Source: Sinonovacula constricta
Taxonomy: Eukaryota > Mollusca > Bivalvia > Cardiida > Solecurtidae
Reading direction: 5' to 3'
Length of the DNA stretch: 64,000 nucleotides
Assembly (NCBI GenBank): GCA_007844125.1
Contig: CM017567.1
Coordinates: 40,519,190-40,583,189 of the forward strand
Shown: one piece after another, positions 1 through 11,364 of the stretch
How the letters are laid out: each line of letters opens with the position of its first letter
How positions within the stretch are numbered: position 1 is the stretch's first letter
Position numbers and translations under genes: made by a program
The notes under the pieces: generated by a model
Database searches by the model: none
What the model was told of the DNA's origin: nothing
Seen by the model: only the letters and a program-made list of their open reading frames with translations

Positions 1-830
1 TTATTATCATGCAGTTTTCCTCAGGGAGTTACTTTACATCGGGCTTTTTCATTCTAATTTAAGGAAGAAATCAGGCTATTTTCCCCCCAAATTATAGGAC
101 ATGGGCCCCTTACCCTGGCAGTTAAAAATAGCATTGAATGGCAACAGAAAGTTTAAAATTTAAGCATGGAAATTCTGAAATAGGAAATGTCTAGTTTAGA
201 TGATGCATCATGTAATGACAAGCTAGAAAGTCAAGGTTTAAGTGTTAGTAACTTGTGGTGGGAATCAAAGTTGTTTTAGTAAGTACAAGACAAGACAAAA
301 TCTTTATTTCCACCAATATATAGGTGAAATGCATTATGTTTTTCGTTTGTTTGTTTTTTACAAATGAACAGTAGAACAATTTCAAAGTTATGCAATGTAT
401 ATGAATATAATACACAAAAATGAAATAATAATCATAAAAGTCTAATGCTTTGAATTTAATGTTTGTACTATTTTTCTACAAAAAGATCTTGTATCCGCGC
501 CAGTACATTGATTTTGATATATCGAATAAGGAAGCCAGTAAATCTGATGTAAAAACAGAAACAATGAACAGGAACCAAACTGGGAAACTGGCAACTGTTA
601 AAGTTGAACTGCTGCTTACATAAATGTATTATTCTCCAAGAATGAAATGCATTTTTGTAAAAAATATAATGATGCATAAGTTACAACAGTATCAGCTAGT
701 GCTTACATTAACGAAAAGACATCCCATATATTCAGTAAAATAATGAAATCTCTTTAGAAGTACTGTTTTCAAGTGAATCTTAAGAGTTTATTGTTGCTCA
801 TTATTGCATCCTTTCTTTAAAAGGTGTTAT
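1..830. other. Non-coding, AT-rich stretch
   Basis: I see no exon with usable splice sites or conserved protein. Around 285-320 the sequence reads, on the minus strand, as a short tail containing AATAAAG followed by a degenerate TTG-rich run. This resembles the 3' end of a non-LTR retrotransposon or SINE, but the body is not recognisable. Confidence 0.4.
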
Positions 831-833
831 ATT

Positions 834-1255
834 AAAGGTGGTATTTGACAGTTTACCTACACCAAATGCATGGAACAATGTTTCTCCAGAGTTTCTTGGA
901 ATTTATGAATAATTTTTTTATAAACTCATACTTTAGTCTGAGTTCAGATGATTCTGGACTCTTCCTGCAAGTAAGATATTGCAAAAAAACAACAACAATC
1001 TAAATGTCATTTCTTTCCAAATTCATAAATAAGCACGAAATAAGCTAAAAAAAAGATCCCGATGTCAGCACGCCCTATCCGGATGACAATATAACGCAAT
1101 CTTAAAGTAGGTTGTCAAATAGTTTTCTTACTTTATAAATAGCTATCTTTGCAACGCGGGTCAGATAGGAAATATCTGTCTGTAAAGATAATTGGGATGT
1201 AATGCTTTTGTTTTTAGAACAAATATTTGGTCTAAACTGTCGGATACCGCCTTTA
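834..1255. mobile_element. MITE, AAAGGTGGTAT family, copy 1
   Basis: The left end reads AAAGGTGGTATTTGACAGTT and the right end, on the opposite strand, reads TAAAGGCGGTATCCGACAGT followed by TTAGACCAAAT. The ends are imperfect inverted repeats of about 30 bp enclosing about 420 bp without coding capacity. Flanks are TTAA-like, as at several other copies (11365, 42113, 53674). It has no transposase. A piggyBac-type TTAA target is suggested but not proven. Confidence 0.6.
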
Positions 1256-2545
1256 GGATCTTTACATCCCGTTGCCTTTGCAGAAATCAGCGTTTAAATT
1301 ACAATCATCTTGATCCAATGACACACTTTGAACCCTGAACTCATGATCAGAAGTTGGTCAATTTTGGTCTGAATCAGGTCAAGCGTCGAAGTCATTGTCA
1401 ACGTCACACAAGACCAGTGAGTGGGACCAACAATCCATCTCAGAATGGTCTGAATTGTTCATCACTATTTGTCACTTATCTACTCTTCGGTCTTCTTTCT
1501 AAAAATGCCGAACACAAAATTCATGGTTTTAAAAATCAAATGCAAAAATATAAAATACAAAGTAGAACAAAAAAGCCAGCCTACATATTTCAGTTGTCAG
1601 CTCATGTCTTTTATATGACACAGCACAAAAATACTTGAATCATATTAAAATTTAATTAAACTACTATTTATTATTTAAATAATAATTTAAACAATTAGTC
1701 ACACAAGAATATTAATAAAAAATTGAATAATCACATTTTTTTTTTAAAAAGATATGCAGAAAATTGAAATATTTAACTAACAAATTATCATTACTCAACT
1801 AACCATTACGTAAAACTGCCATTAATTCAGCATTAGCAGTATTTCTAGGAATACAAGGCGCAGTAACAACTAACATTTAATTAAATAATTTAATATTTAT
1901 CTCTGTATAGAAATGGAACAGTTCATTTAGATACAATAAGTTTAATTAAAAAAAAGCTGCCGAACAATGTCTATAAACAACATAGCAAGGTTTGTTTACT
2001 TTAGACAAGACGTCAAGTAATGGGGGTGGCCATTTTGAAAAACTCTGTTTTCATTTGGATTATCGTTCCTGAGTTCTAAAGCCGCATAAGGTGAGGCTGA
2101 AATTAAATTTATTGTGGTCTTTTTACGATGAATTTCGATAGAAAATAATAATTATGTTGTTAGAGTTAGCATTGCACTTTCGATAAACATGCGTAAATAC
2201 ATGCGAAATTGGCCGTAATCACTTTGTTATCGAATGAGCAAAAATTCACATCTTCTTTTTTCAAGCGCAATCTTCCACAAAAAAACCCTGAAAATTTTGG
2301 TTCCCATTAATTGATTCTGTCATCATTTTTATTGTAAACTATGATTACAAATAGTTTCTACCAAAGTTACAAAGGAGACCGAAATAAAACGACCCTATTT
2401 TGTCCGTGTTTTCCGCAAACGCCATTTTATTTGGGGACCAACAAGGGAAGTAACTCTTGTCGGGTTTGGCATCGCTACTTGAACCCTATTTCAACCATGC
2501 ATGCACGGTGAGTGGCAATTATACCCGGGTATTACAATACCCTCT
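1256..2545. other. Non-coding, AT-rich stretch
   Basis: Low-complexity A/T runs dominate (for example 1640-1760). A 94-codon open frame at 1354-1638 has no conserved motif and no splice context, so I do not call it a gene. Confidence 0.4.
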
Positions 2546-2549
2546 TGTT

Positions 2550-2866
2550 TTTTGTCTATAACTTTAACACACTTTTTCAAATTTGATTTATAGGGATTAC
2601 GGATTAGCCGGCATTTTATACTGTGCTGCGACATTTCTATCATAGCACAGGGGCACTTTCGAGGTGTCCAAGGACTGAACCCGGCTGGTCCATTATACTG
2701 ACACCGACGGGTCAGACGTAATGCTGTCCCCTTAGCCCCGAGCGCTAGGAGGGAAACCACTACTACCAACTTTAAAGTCTTTGGTTTGACCCGGTCGGGG
2801 TTTGAACCCACGACCTCTCGATCCGCAAGCCGACGCTCTACCACCTGAGCTATTGCGGCCGGACAT
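2550..2866 (-). mobile_element. tRNA-derived SINE, minus strand
   Basis: Read on the minus strand from about 2866, the head has an A box (ATAGCTCAGGTGGTAGAGCG) and, about 35 bp later, a B box GGGTTCAAACCCC, so it is a tRNA-derived Pol III promoter. A unique body of about 230 bp follows, including the phrase ctatgatagaaatgtcgcag. A fragment of the same body appears in reverse orientation at 4335-4400. No gene function is implied. Confidence 0.7.
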
Positions 2867-2939
2867 CCCTCCGCTAAACTGCTCTTTTGTAGTTTTTTTT
2901 TATTTATTTTCTTAAATATGATAAATTAAAAAAACATTT

Positions 2940-3095
2940 ATTCCTAAATAAGATTTATCTTTGTTTAAGATCCAAGTTTCCTTGTGTAAAACAAGGTCAT
3001 AATTGTTGAGATATTTTAAAGTGAACGTCTAACAATTTTCGATTAAGTCCATTAACATTCCATGCAATAATACCTATTGACCCCTGTTGACATTC
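2940..3095 (-). pseudogene. LINE ORF2 start (AP-endonuclease N-terminus), broken
   Basis: On the minus strand this reads SIGIIAWNVNGLNRKLLDVHF, then after one frameshift YDLVLHKETWILNKD. IIAWNVNGL is the first conserved strand of the apurinic endonuclease domain of L1-type non-LTR retrotransposons, and the HETW-like motif is the next block. The reading is cut by a stop and frameshift, and the rest of ORF2 is absent, replaced downstream by a SINE. It lies immediately after the ORF1 remnant at 3185-4228 and is part of the same element. Confidence 0.6.
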
Positions 3096-3184
3096 CTATT
3101 AGTGGTCCATATTTTCTCTGGCGTTCCCGGTCCCTTCAAAAAACTTGTAAAGGTGTCTATCTACATAAAGTTAATCGCGGACGA

Positions 3185-4228
3185 GCCTCGTTGTTCAACC
3201 CTCACTATTGAATTTCTGCATAATTAGCCATAATTTATGTCTTCGATCTCTTTTTTCGTGTGGCCACTGAATCCTGACACCTAACTTCTTAGCTTTCAGC
3301 TCCTCTCTTTTTTCGGAAGATAACTTCCTTATATTTTCTCTGTTCTTAAAGTCGGCAAAACTTGTGATGACTGGTCTCGGATGCTTCGCGTTTTCACCTC
3401 CCACACGGTTCGCCCATTCGATGTTTATAGTAGAAACCATTTCCGTTCTTAATCCCAAGGTTTTGCTAAAAATCCTGTTTTTTGCTTCATGTTCGCAATT
3501 TTTGCCATTCTTTTTTCCGGACATCTATGGAAAACCAGGTTTCAATTAAGAGATTTTCTTTCTAGATCTAGAAGTTTGTCCTCAATTGCTGTTTTCTCCT
3601 TGCTTAGCTGCCTCATTTCCGACTCTAATTTATCATTTTTGATACTCATAGATCTAAGCATTTGTGCCACACTCGTTACTTCCTTTTTGATGTCATCATA
3701 ACCTTCAGCTAAGAACCCACACGTCTTCTCTGCGTCTTTGGTTCGGCTATCTTATGCTTTCACATTGGCGTCGATATCCATCAGCTTTTTGCCAAAGTTA
3801 CCGACTTGCTTTTCGATGGTATCGATTTTTGAAAAGTTTTCTTTCAAAATGCTTAAGGTTGTCCAATATTTGTGTTGCCCAAGACGGGGTCTTTGACCTT
3901 GTCCGGTAAAAACTGGATACATGCCGCCACCCGTAGGACTCTAACCGTATGGTTGGGGTGGAAAGTCAAATGGACTCTGTACTCCTTGAATGTTTTGCAT
4001 ATTCGCCATACTTGCTGTTAAAATATGTGTACCAACTACAAACTCAGGGTTGTAAGTTGTTTGAAAGTCCTGGTAGTGTGTATCTTTACACTCGGTGTTC
4101 ACGGAATTCACGGAACCCACGTGCACAGGTGAGCTAATTCTTTTTTTCGCATTTTCTACTCGGTGGCTTGAAAAGTGTTGAAATAACATGTTTCTGCATA
4201 AAGATGGTTTAATATAGTTTCTTTTCAT
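3185..4228 (-). pseudogene. LINE ORF1-like protein remnant (L1-type)
   Basis: Minus-strand remains of a non-LTR retrotransposon ORF1. From 4228 down there is a leader segment ending QSPFDFPPQPYG, then an in-frame TAG, then a predicted coiled coil (for example SKIDTIEKQVGNFGKKLMD and DKLESEMRQLSKEKTAIED). The C-terminal block at about 3195-3420 includes KHPRPVITSFADFKNRENI, KKLGVRIQWPHEKRDRR and LIMQKFNSEG. That last block matches the RNA-binding/C-terminal domain of L1-type ORF1 (basic, with 'RPv(i)v.F..f..re.Il' and a late R-R before the end). At least three stops or shifts break it. The 3' part of the LINE is lost, which is the reverse of the usual 5' truncation. Confidence 0.6.
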
Positions 4229-4334
4229 ACCAGCATTTCTGCACTTAGTATCCTGAATGTTGTTTTACACTAAATATTATCTGATCACATGTTTCCACGT
4301 CCACCACTTTCACGATGGGATTGGCCAGCATTTT

Positions 4335-4400
4335 TGCCGATAGTGTGCAGCAACATTTATATCATTATAGCACAGAGGCACTTATGAGGTGCCCGCCACT
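4335..4400 (+). repeat. Fragment of the SINE body seen at 2550-2866
   Basis: The phrase tatcattatagcacagaggc plus cacttatgaggtgcccg corresponds to the plus-strand reading of 2625-2680. It sits directly before the 42-bp tandem array. Confidence 0.45.
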
Positions 4401-4414
4401 GTCAAGAACGACTA

Positions 4415-6115
4415 CTCTTCAATGGTTCGTTATGTAAACAAAGTAATTCGTTTTGTCCAAATTATAGTTCGTTATGCAGATACAGTAATTCGTTCTTTCC
4501 AATGAATAGTTCATTATGCAGGCAGAGTAATTCGTTCTGTCCAATTTATAGTTCGTAATGCAGATACAGTCATTCGTTCTGTCCAATTTGTAATTCGTTA
4601 TGTAGATAAAGTAATTCGTTCTGTCCAATTTATAGTTCGTTATGCAGATACAGTCGTTCGTTCTGTCCAATCAATAGTTCGTTATGTAGACATGGTAATT
4701 CGTTCTGTCCAATTTATAATTCGTTATGTAGACATGGTAATTCGTTCTGTCCAATCAATAAATCGTTATCTAGACATGGTAATTCGTTCTGTCCAATCAA
4801 TAGTTCGTTATCTAGACATGGTAATTCGTTCTGTCCAATCAATAAATCGTTATCTAGACATGGTAATTCGTTCTGTCCAATCAATAGTTCGTTATCTAGA
4901 CATGGTAATTCGTTCTGTCCAATTTATAGTTCGTTATGTAGACATAGTAATTCGTTCTGTCCAACCAATAAATCGTTATCTAGACATGGTAATTCGTTCT
5001 GTCCAATTCATAGTTCGTTATGTAGACATAGTAATTCGTTCTGCCCAATTTATAGTTTGTTATGTAGACATGGTTATTCGTTCTGTTCAATTTATAGTTC
5101 GTTATATAGACATGGTAATTCGTTCTGTTCAATCAATAGTTCGTTATCTAGACATGGTAATTCGTTCTGTCCAATTTGTATTTCGTTATGTAGATAAAGT
5201 TATTTGTTCTGTCCAATTTATAGCTCGTTATGTAGACATAGTAATTCGTTCTGTTCAATTTATAGTTCGTTATGTAGACATGGTAATTCGTTCTGTCCAA
5301 TTTGTAATTCGTTATGTAGATAAAGTTATTCGTTCTGTCCAATTTATAGTTCGTTATCTAGACATGGTAATTCGTTCTGTCCAATTTGTAATTCGTTATG
5401 TAGATAAAGTTATTCGTTCTGTCCAATTTATAGCTCGTTATGTAGACATGGTAATTTGTTCTGTCCAATTTATAGTTCGTTATCTAGACATGGTAATTCG
5501 TTCTGTCCAATTTATAGTTCGTTATCTAGACATGGTAATTCGTTCTGTCCAATTTGTAATTCGTTATGTAGATAAAGTTATTCGTTCTGTCCAATTTATA
5601 GCTCGTTATGTAGACATGGTAATTTGTTCTGTCCAATTTATAGTTCGTTATCTAGACATGGTAATTCGTTCTGTCCAATTTATAGTTCGTTATCTAGACA
5701 TGGTAATTCGTTCTATCAGTTCTATAGTTCGTTATGTAGACATGGTAATTCGTTCTATCCAATCAAAAGTTCGTTATGTAGACATGGTAATTCGTTCTGT
5801 CAGTTCTATAGTTCGTTATGTGAAGTGTGTTGTTTGTTCTGACCAATTTATAGTTTGCTATGTGGATTTTGCAGCTTGGTCTGTCCAATCCATAGTTCGT
5901 TACGTAGACAAAGTAATTCGTAAGATCCAATCTATAGTCCGTTATGTTGACAAAGTAATTTGTTAGATCCAATCTATAGTTCGTTATTTTGACAATGTAA
6001 TTCGTTAGATCCAATCTATAGTTCGTTATGTTGACAAAGTAATTCATTAGATCCAATCTATAGTCCGTTATGTTGACAAAGTAATTCGTTAGATCAAATC
6101 TTTAGTCCGTTTTGT
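4415..6115. repeat. 42-bp tandem repeat array (minisatellite), about 40 copies
   Basis: The unit is about 42 bp: GTTCGTTATGTAGACATGGT then AATTCGTTCTGTCCAATTTATA. Variants alternate (gtagacatgg, ctagacatgg, gtagataaag), suggesting higher-order blocks in the centre. The last copies (about 5880-6115) diverge to 'ttgacaaagtaattcgttagatcc'. The period is a multiple of three and several frames lack stops, so a 424-codon open frame exists (4692-5966, 14-residue repeat MVIRSVQFIVRYVD), with shorter ones on the other strand. I regard these as by-products of the repeat, not a protein. Confidence 0.9.
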
Positions 6116-6149
6116 ACATTGTGTACATTATCCAGTTAATTGTACAAAT

Positions 6150-6349
6150 TGTTAGTAATTAGTTCTGTCCCTTGCACTGTCCTTTCAACTGACTGTTATT
6201 ACGTTCTACTAATTTTACGTGTGTGTGTGTGTGTGTGTATATACATTGTTAGTAGATACAGTAATTAGTTCTGTCCCTTGCATTGTCCTTTCAGCTGACT
6301 GTTAATACGTTCTACTAATTTTACGCGCGTGCGTGCGTGCGTGTGTGTG

Positions 6350-6441
<92 letters not shown>

Positions 6442-6445
6442 TTGA
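6150..6445. repeat. 105-bp duplication followed by (TG)n and (TA)n
   Basis: Two copies of agttctgtcccttgcactg... tactaattttacg lie at about 6155-6215 and 6260-6325. The first is followed by (TG)n and the second by (GC/GT)n, then an (AT)n run of about 80 bp at 6356-6438. It is a slippage-prone tract with no coding content. Confidence 0.8.
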
Positions 6446-7085
6446 AATCGGATCTTCGCTGGTTGTGTTGAAAAGTGATGGTGTTATTTCATTCGGTTTA
6501 TTGAACATTATTATTAACTGTTGGTATATTGTGTTATATAGAAGATATATAGAAATGAATATGACGCTGACAATAAAGAACATATAGGTGAAAATATTGC
6601 AAGAAGAATAAAACAAAATATTATAAGGAAATCATTGATCTTGTATATTGTAAATTTTAGTAAATAAATTGAGGGGTTATGGATGCAAACAAAAAAAGAT
6701 ATGTATATAATAAACAATTTATTCAAAGGCCATTTAAATACGTTATAAACAAATATTTTGAAGAATTAATAGCATATTTTTGAAACAGGCATACATACAT
6801 TTAGCACTTGCAAGCACAGTTGTTCAAACATGGAAAAATGGAATATATTGTATGAAAACAACACACACACACGTCTCTGTTTCTAAACACAAAGAAGACA
6901 TGTAAGCTCAGTTCTAGACACATTTTGAAATAAACAAGCATGAATGATAGCACACACGGAGACTGTTCTTAAAATCCATCAAACTCCTCATCCTTTTGAA
7001 CTTCATGCTCCAAGACATGCGTCACAATGGCTGCCTCGTGTTAAGTAAGTGTCGAGTGTACAGAATCAATACAGTAGAATGAGAC
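6446..7085. other. Non-coding stretch
   Basis: AT-rich sequence without exon signals or recognised repeats that I can support. Confidence 0.35.
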
Positions 7086-7093
7086 CTTACTAT

Positions 7094-8259
7094 TAGCGCT
7101 GTCATTGATACGCCAAAAAGCGTATCAATGATATCGATATATCGAAAGAAAAATATCGTCGATATATCGATATATCGACATATCGAAAGGAATTGGGAGA
7201 AATTGTAATTCTTATTTAATTACTGCCTTGTGGGCACATTCTGGTTATACTTATGCTTAGTGTTCTTCTTAAATATATTTTCCACTAACATTCGTGTACT
7301 TAAAGCTTGATGTTTAACAGTAATTTTCAAATAAAATGTTGAAAAATAGTTATTAATTGGTTTATAACTTTTTCAAAGATGAAAACGAAATGCTTATGTT
7401 TTTAACATTTAATTAAATAAACAGAAAGTGTTCACTATTACTTTATAGTGATTACAGTCAGATTAACAAAATGTACTGTCATAAACAAACTACAGACAGT
7501 AATAAAAACATTTCCATAAACTTCAGAAGTGAAAAGTCCCAAGTCAGGTACATCATGTCATAAACTTATATGATAGTGTTACAATGTAAAGATATTCACA
7601 TTGTCATGTGTATGTGAAGCATAGTATGTGAAGTTTAGTAACATTTTCCCATTATGTACAACACCCCTTAAGCACAAGTCATAAACAATCTTCTGACGGT
7701 AGTTGTGGTTAATAATACCAGCATGTTTGTGTTTTCTGTCGTGAGCGATGATCGTTTTTTGTGGAAATAATGTTTCCTGCCGTAGAGAACACACGTTCTG
7801 AAGGCACACTAGTTGCAGGTACTTGAAGATATTGGGTGGCCCTTTTGGAAAGTCTAGGGAACTCCTTTTGATGCACGCCCCACCACTTAATTGAATAAAA
7901 AATCTTCAAATTTTAACAGAATAATAGAGTATTTTGTTGATTTCTTTCACAAATTGACATGGTCGAATTCACGATCTTGCAACTGTCTCCTAACTTTAAA
8001 ACAACATCGTCAAATTGTTAATGATATGTTAAGCACTTAGATGATTTTTTTCACGAACGTTTACAAAAGTTCCCTCCATTTCATACAACATTCTGTAGAC
8101 ATCCGGTTGACGAAAAATGTTGATTTTAACAAATTAAAAAAAAATCTTTCGAATTATTTTTGCCGCCGATATATCGATATTTTTAAATACGTATCGATAT
8201 ATCGATATTTTAAAATGTGTATCGATATATCAATATCGACCGAATCGATAACGGCCCTA
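7094..8259 (-). mobile_element. hAT-family element, internally deleted
   Basis: The ends are TAGCGCTGTCATTGATACG on the left and, reverse-complemented, TAGGGCCGTTATCGATTCG on the right. These are hAT-like terminal inverted repeats, followed on both sides by ATCGATAT-rich palindromic subterminal repeats (7120-7185 and 8165-8250). Flanking 8-mers are cttactat (7086-7093) and cttagtaa (8260-8267), a degenerate 8-bp target duplication. Only the C-terminal part of a transposase remains inside, so the copy is non-autonomous. Confidence 0.7.
7579..7909 (-). pseudogene. hAT transposase C-terminal dimerisation domain, fragment
   Basis: Minus-strand reading from 7909 gives WWGVHQKEFPRLSKRATQYL then QVPATSVPSERVFSTAGNII. 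This is the hAT dimerisation block (W..., P.LS..A..yL.vPATSvPSERvFS.aG). After the ISTK segment the frame shifts, and a short continuation runs to about 7579. The RNase-H-like catalytic core is missing. It lies inside the hAT element 7094-8259 and explains that element's family. Confidence 0.75.
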
Positions 8260-8820
8260 CTTAGTAAACATGTTTGTTTCTGCAAAAGAAATAAAGAAAA
8301 CGAAAGTAAAATCAAAGTTATATAGAATAATTAAAACACATCAAAAGTAACATTAGTTTAATATGTGCATGACAATTTAAAGTGAAAGGATGGATTTCAA
8401 TTAAACAGATTGGCACAAGATAAATATAGAATATTTTTATGTTGAAAAGATGTATGTTTTAAACAATTTGTCAACAGCAAATGCTTTTAATGTACATGGT
8501 AACAGTTGTAAATGTTTTAAAAAAAGATCCATCATCAAAAATGCTAAATACTCCCTCCCCCAGCACCACATACTGCTTAAATATGTCAGAGCTAGTAAGC
8601 TGCTTCATTTCCCTGTTAAGTGCTCACAAGCTAAGTAGGAAAATCTTAAATGCATCTTCCAACGTGTAAAGTATATATGGCTCTAACAAGATTGAGTCTA
8701 GTTTTAAATATCCTTTATAATGAGTACAAAATCAATAACAATATATTAGTAAGGCTTTCAATATTGACAACCCCTAAATAATAAGTGCCACAAAGGCAAA
8801 TGATTTCTACAAATGTTTAA
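8260..8820. other. Non-coding stretch
   Basis: No exon or repeat that I can name. Two overlapping 62-codon open frames at 8450-8669 show no conservation. Confidence 0.3.
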
Positions 8821-8825
8821 GTCTT

Positions 8826-8892
8826 TATCCAACCTGGGATTGAACATGGGGCCTCTAAATCTGCAACTGCATGCTCTACCTCTGAGCTATGT
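8826..8892 (-). mobile_element. tRNA-like SINE head, minus strand
   Basis: On the minus strand an A box (ATAGCTCAGAGGTAGAGCAT) and a degenerate B box (TGTTCAATCCCAGG) are spaced as in a tRNA. Related heads lie at 56955-57018 and 61440-61508 in the same position relative to the paralogous downstream segments, so the SINE was already present when those segments were duplicated. Confidence 0.6.
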
Positions 8893-9911
8893 ACTTTTTA
8901 TAAGTGTTGGTGGCCAGGCCAAGTCGCTGTGAGTGTGGCCCAGTCAACATTGTCATCATTACACAACAATAGGTGGAGAGCATCAAAATAGTTGCAACAT
9001 TTTTTGTAAGCCATATGTCATGTAGGCAGCATTTTTGGGAAAGCTTCATTTTACATGATAATGTGGTTACTTCTCCTGAATGAATACTCTTCAGTCTTTG
9101 GAAACCTTCATTACAAGCAGTTTTCCTCGTTCAATTATTGAATTTCGGTATAACCCCTGCAAAACCATGATGCATGTATAATATATATTTGTTGCCTTTC
9201 ATTGCAAGAATTATAAAAAATCCAGTTTTTTCTTTGACTGTAGCATGCATTTTCAAAATTAATGCATATGTGTATTCTTAGCACAATGCGACACACTATG
9301 TTCGATAGATTTGTCTGAAACTTGATATAGCTTGCCATTTGTTAAACTGGCATCAATATTTTGTTCTTAACTGGAATTTTAATACTAAAGCATTTTAAGG
9401 CAGAAGTAACTAATTGTTGCTTTCAAGTTTCATCAATTCTAATATTAAGGCTTTTATACAGGAAATACTTTTGGCACATGTTAATAGGATCACCTCCATG
9501 GCAATGTCAGAGATTATGTACAGCAGTAAGGGAGACATTTATCATGCCTTTCTTTTGTCATTTCATTATTGTTTTGTTTCATTTGTTTTAAATATATTTT
9601 CGTTGTCATTTGTAGCTATTCACAAAGAAATAAAGTGGACAGCCTATTATATATGGCGTTTCTTGGTCTCTTACCTGCTTTATTGGTTTAACTGACCGTG
9701 CATGGCAATACACCAAAGGAAGCTCGACCTCCTAGTGCAAAAATTGTTTCAAAGTGGTTGGCTTAATAGTGGTGCAATAATTTTAATAATGATGTGTGGT
9801 TCTATGCCTCAAGTTAATATATTAAACACTGACTAGGCCACTATCACATAGACAGTCATACTCATGTCCATGATGGAGAAAAAATGTGTATTAAATTCAA
9901 TAATATCTTAC

Positions 9912-9984
9912 ATTGACCTGACTGTTCTGCATCTCCTTTCTCCTGAACTCCATATTGGCGTCTTTTCTTGCTAGGGTGCTCATC
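9912..9984 (-). CDS. Candidate internal exon 'a' (copy A), Lys/Arg-rich
   Basis: The minus-strand acceptor (tgtttgtag) is followed by DEHPSKKRRQYGVQEKGDAE plus QSGQ and a consensus donor GTAAGAT. The core Q-x-GVQE-x-GD is shared with exons at 57883-58002, 60334-60453 and 62995-63099. The KKRR run resembles a nuclear localisation signal. I do not recognise the gene. The exon starts in phase 0 and ends one base past a codon. The flanking intron sequence is also shared with the other copies, so conservation is partly due to segmental duplication. Confidence 0.4.
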
Positions 9985-10184
9985 CTACAAACATGCACAG
10001 TGTTAATTTATGATAGAAAACTTCTCTTAGCAATGTAATACCTGATAAACTAGATATTTAAGCAAAACTTATTAATTTATTACATATCTGAGGTCACTTT
10101 AAATATGGTGTTTTTCTAAAAGTAAGATTTCTATCTTACATCGGCATTGCTCTAGGGAAGGCAACTTTGTAAAGGGCCACTTAC

Positions 10185-10250
10185 CCCTGGTATTTCATGC
10201 AGGCATTTCTGTTTGCTTTGCCTCCCAGGCATATGGGCCTCCTCCTCTGA
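10185..10250 (-). CDS. Candidate internal exon 'x' (copy A)
   Basis: The acceptor tatttatccacag is followed by SEEEAHMPGRQSKQKCLHEI plus PG and then donor GTAAGTGG. It is 66 bp, phase 0 at both ends. Intron flanks on its upstream side (10250-10350) resemble those of exon a at 9985-10085, so the two appear to be local tandem copies about 270 bp apart. Function unknown. Confidence 0.4.
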
Positions 10251-10812
10251 CTGTGGATAAATACATACATGCACAGTATTTATTTTTCTTAGCAATACAA
10301 CAAAGTAATATTTGATAATGTTTATATTTTTAACAAAACTGATTAAATCTTCTGATAAACAACATGTATGTGGTCAATTTACGTATGGCTGATGTTTTTC
10401 TACAATTACAGTTTCAACATGAGAAAAATAACTTGAATAAATTAACAGTTCTATACCTTAACACCTGAAAAAAAATACATTTACCACCTGAGGCCATTCA
10501 CTCAAATTGACAGTAACATTTTCAATTATATTCTTCAATATTAAAATCTCAACACGATTTAAATGAAATTTTTACATAAAAATCTTAAAGTGATTTACAA
10601 CAGGCTTGTTCCAAATCTAAATATTTAGAAATATGATGTACGCTCTGACACAATACAATTGGCTTATTTGTCAAATTTCAGAAAAAAAAATAACTGTTAG
10701 AAATGATTTTTTGTTTAGATTTCATATAGCAATCCTGTTTAATAGAGCCAATGACAGTTTATTACAGCACACTTAACCTTTATACAACCCATTGGTAAAG
10801 AGCATGAATTGC

Positions 10813-11000
10813 ATGGGTGCCTGTGGTCGATTGGTGGAGTTTTCTGACCACATGGGCACTAACCACGTGGGTTAAGTTCCAGTCCGTTGGCAAACTTTCA
10901 TGTGGGGAGGTTCGACTTGCAGTTACCCTGCAGTTTGGCTAGAATTTTCCTACATCAAAAATAACTGGACGTCGCTTTAATGAAATAATTGTCACTTTAA
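10813..11000 (+). mobile_element. tRNA-derived SINE (Leu/Ser-type head)
   Basis: It begins near gtgcctgtggtcgattggtg, contains the body phrase 'catgtggggaggtt' and ends near 'taccctgcagtttgg'. The same family occurs at 39905, 47875, 48040, 48501 and 61000. Confidence 0.55.
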
Positions 11001-11058
11001 CAACAAATAACAAAAATTGAGACTCTAATTACAATAAAATGAAGTTAATAAAACTTAC

Positions 11059-11094
11059 ACCCTCGATCTTCCGTTTGAGTTGCTGGCTACTGGC
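11059..11094 (-). CDS. Candidate internal exon 'b' (copy A)
   Basis: The acceptor attcactacag is followed by ASSQQLKRKIEG and then donor GTAAGTTT. It is 36 bp and phase 0 at both ends. Paralogous exons at 59080-59118 and 61276-61314 read ASNKPKCKRKRKR and ASNNPKCKRKREN. Short, basic and symmetric; function unknown. Confidence 0.4.
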
Positions 11095-11364
11095 CTGTAG
11101 TGAATGTAAACAAAGTGAATAAGTGTCATCGTTTTTCTTTTTGAAGTATTTTGCCCATATTCACCAACCATTCTTAAGCCTTTGTCATGACTTAAGCCCA
11201 AGTCACAAGATTCATACCAACAAAAACATGCTTATGCATGAAGTTTCAGTGTGATTTTAAGCTGAAAGTAGCAAAGTTAAAGTGTCATGCAAAATAAAGA
11301 CATGTAGCTAAATACATAATGAAGATACTGTGGATTGAAATCCATGACTTGAGCAGTTCTTATT

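Noticed and set aside
1354..1638. 94-codon open frame
   Set aside because: No conserved motif, biased low-complexity composition and no gene context.
4692..5966. 424-codon open frame with MVIRSVQFIVRYVD repeats
   Set aside because: It is fully explained by a 42-bp tandem repeat with no stop in several frames; opposite-strand frames are open too. No start context, splice sites or homologue.
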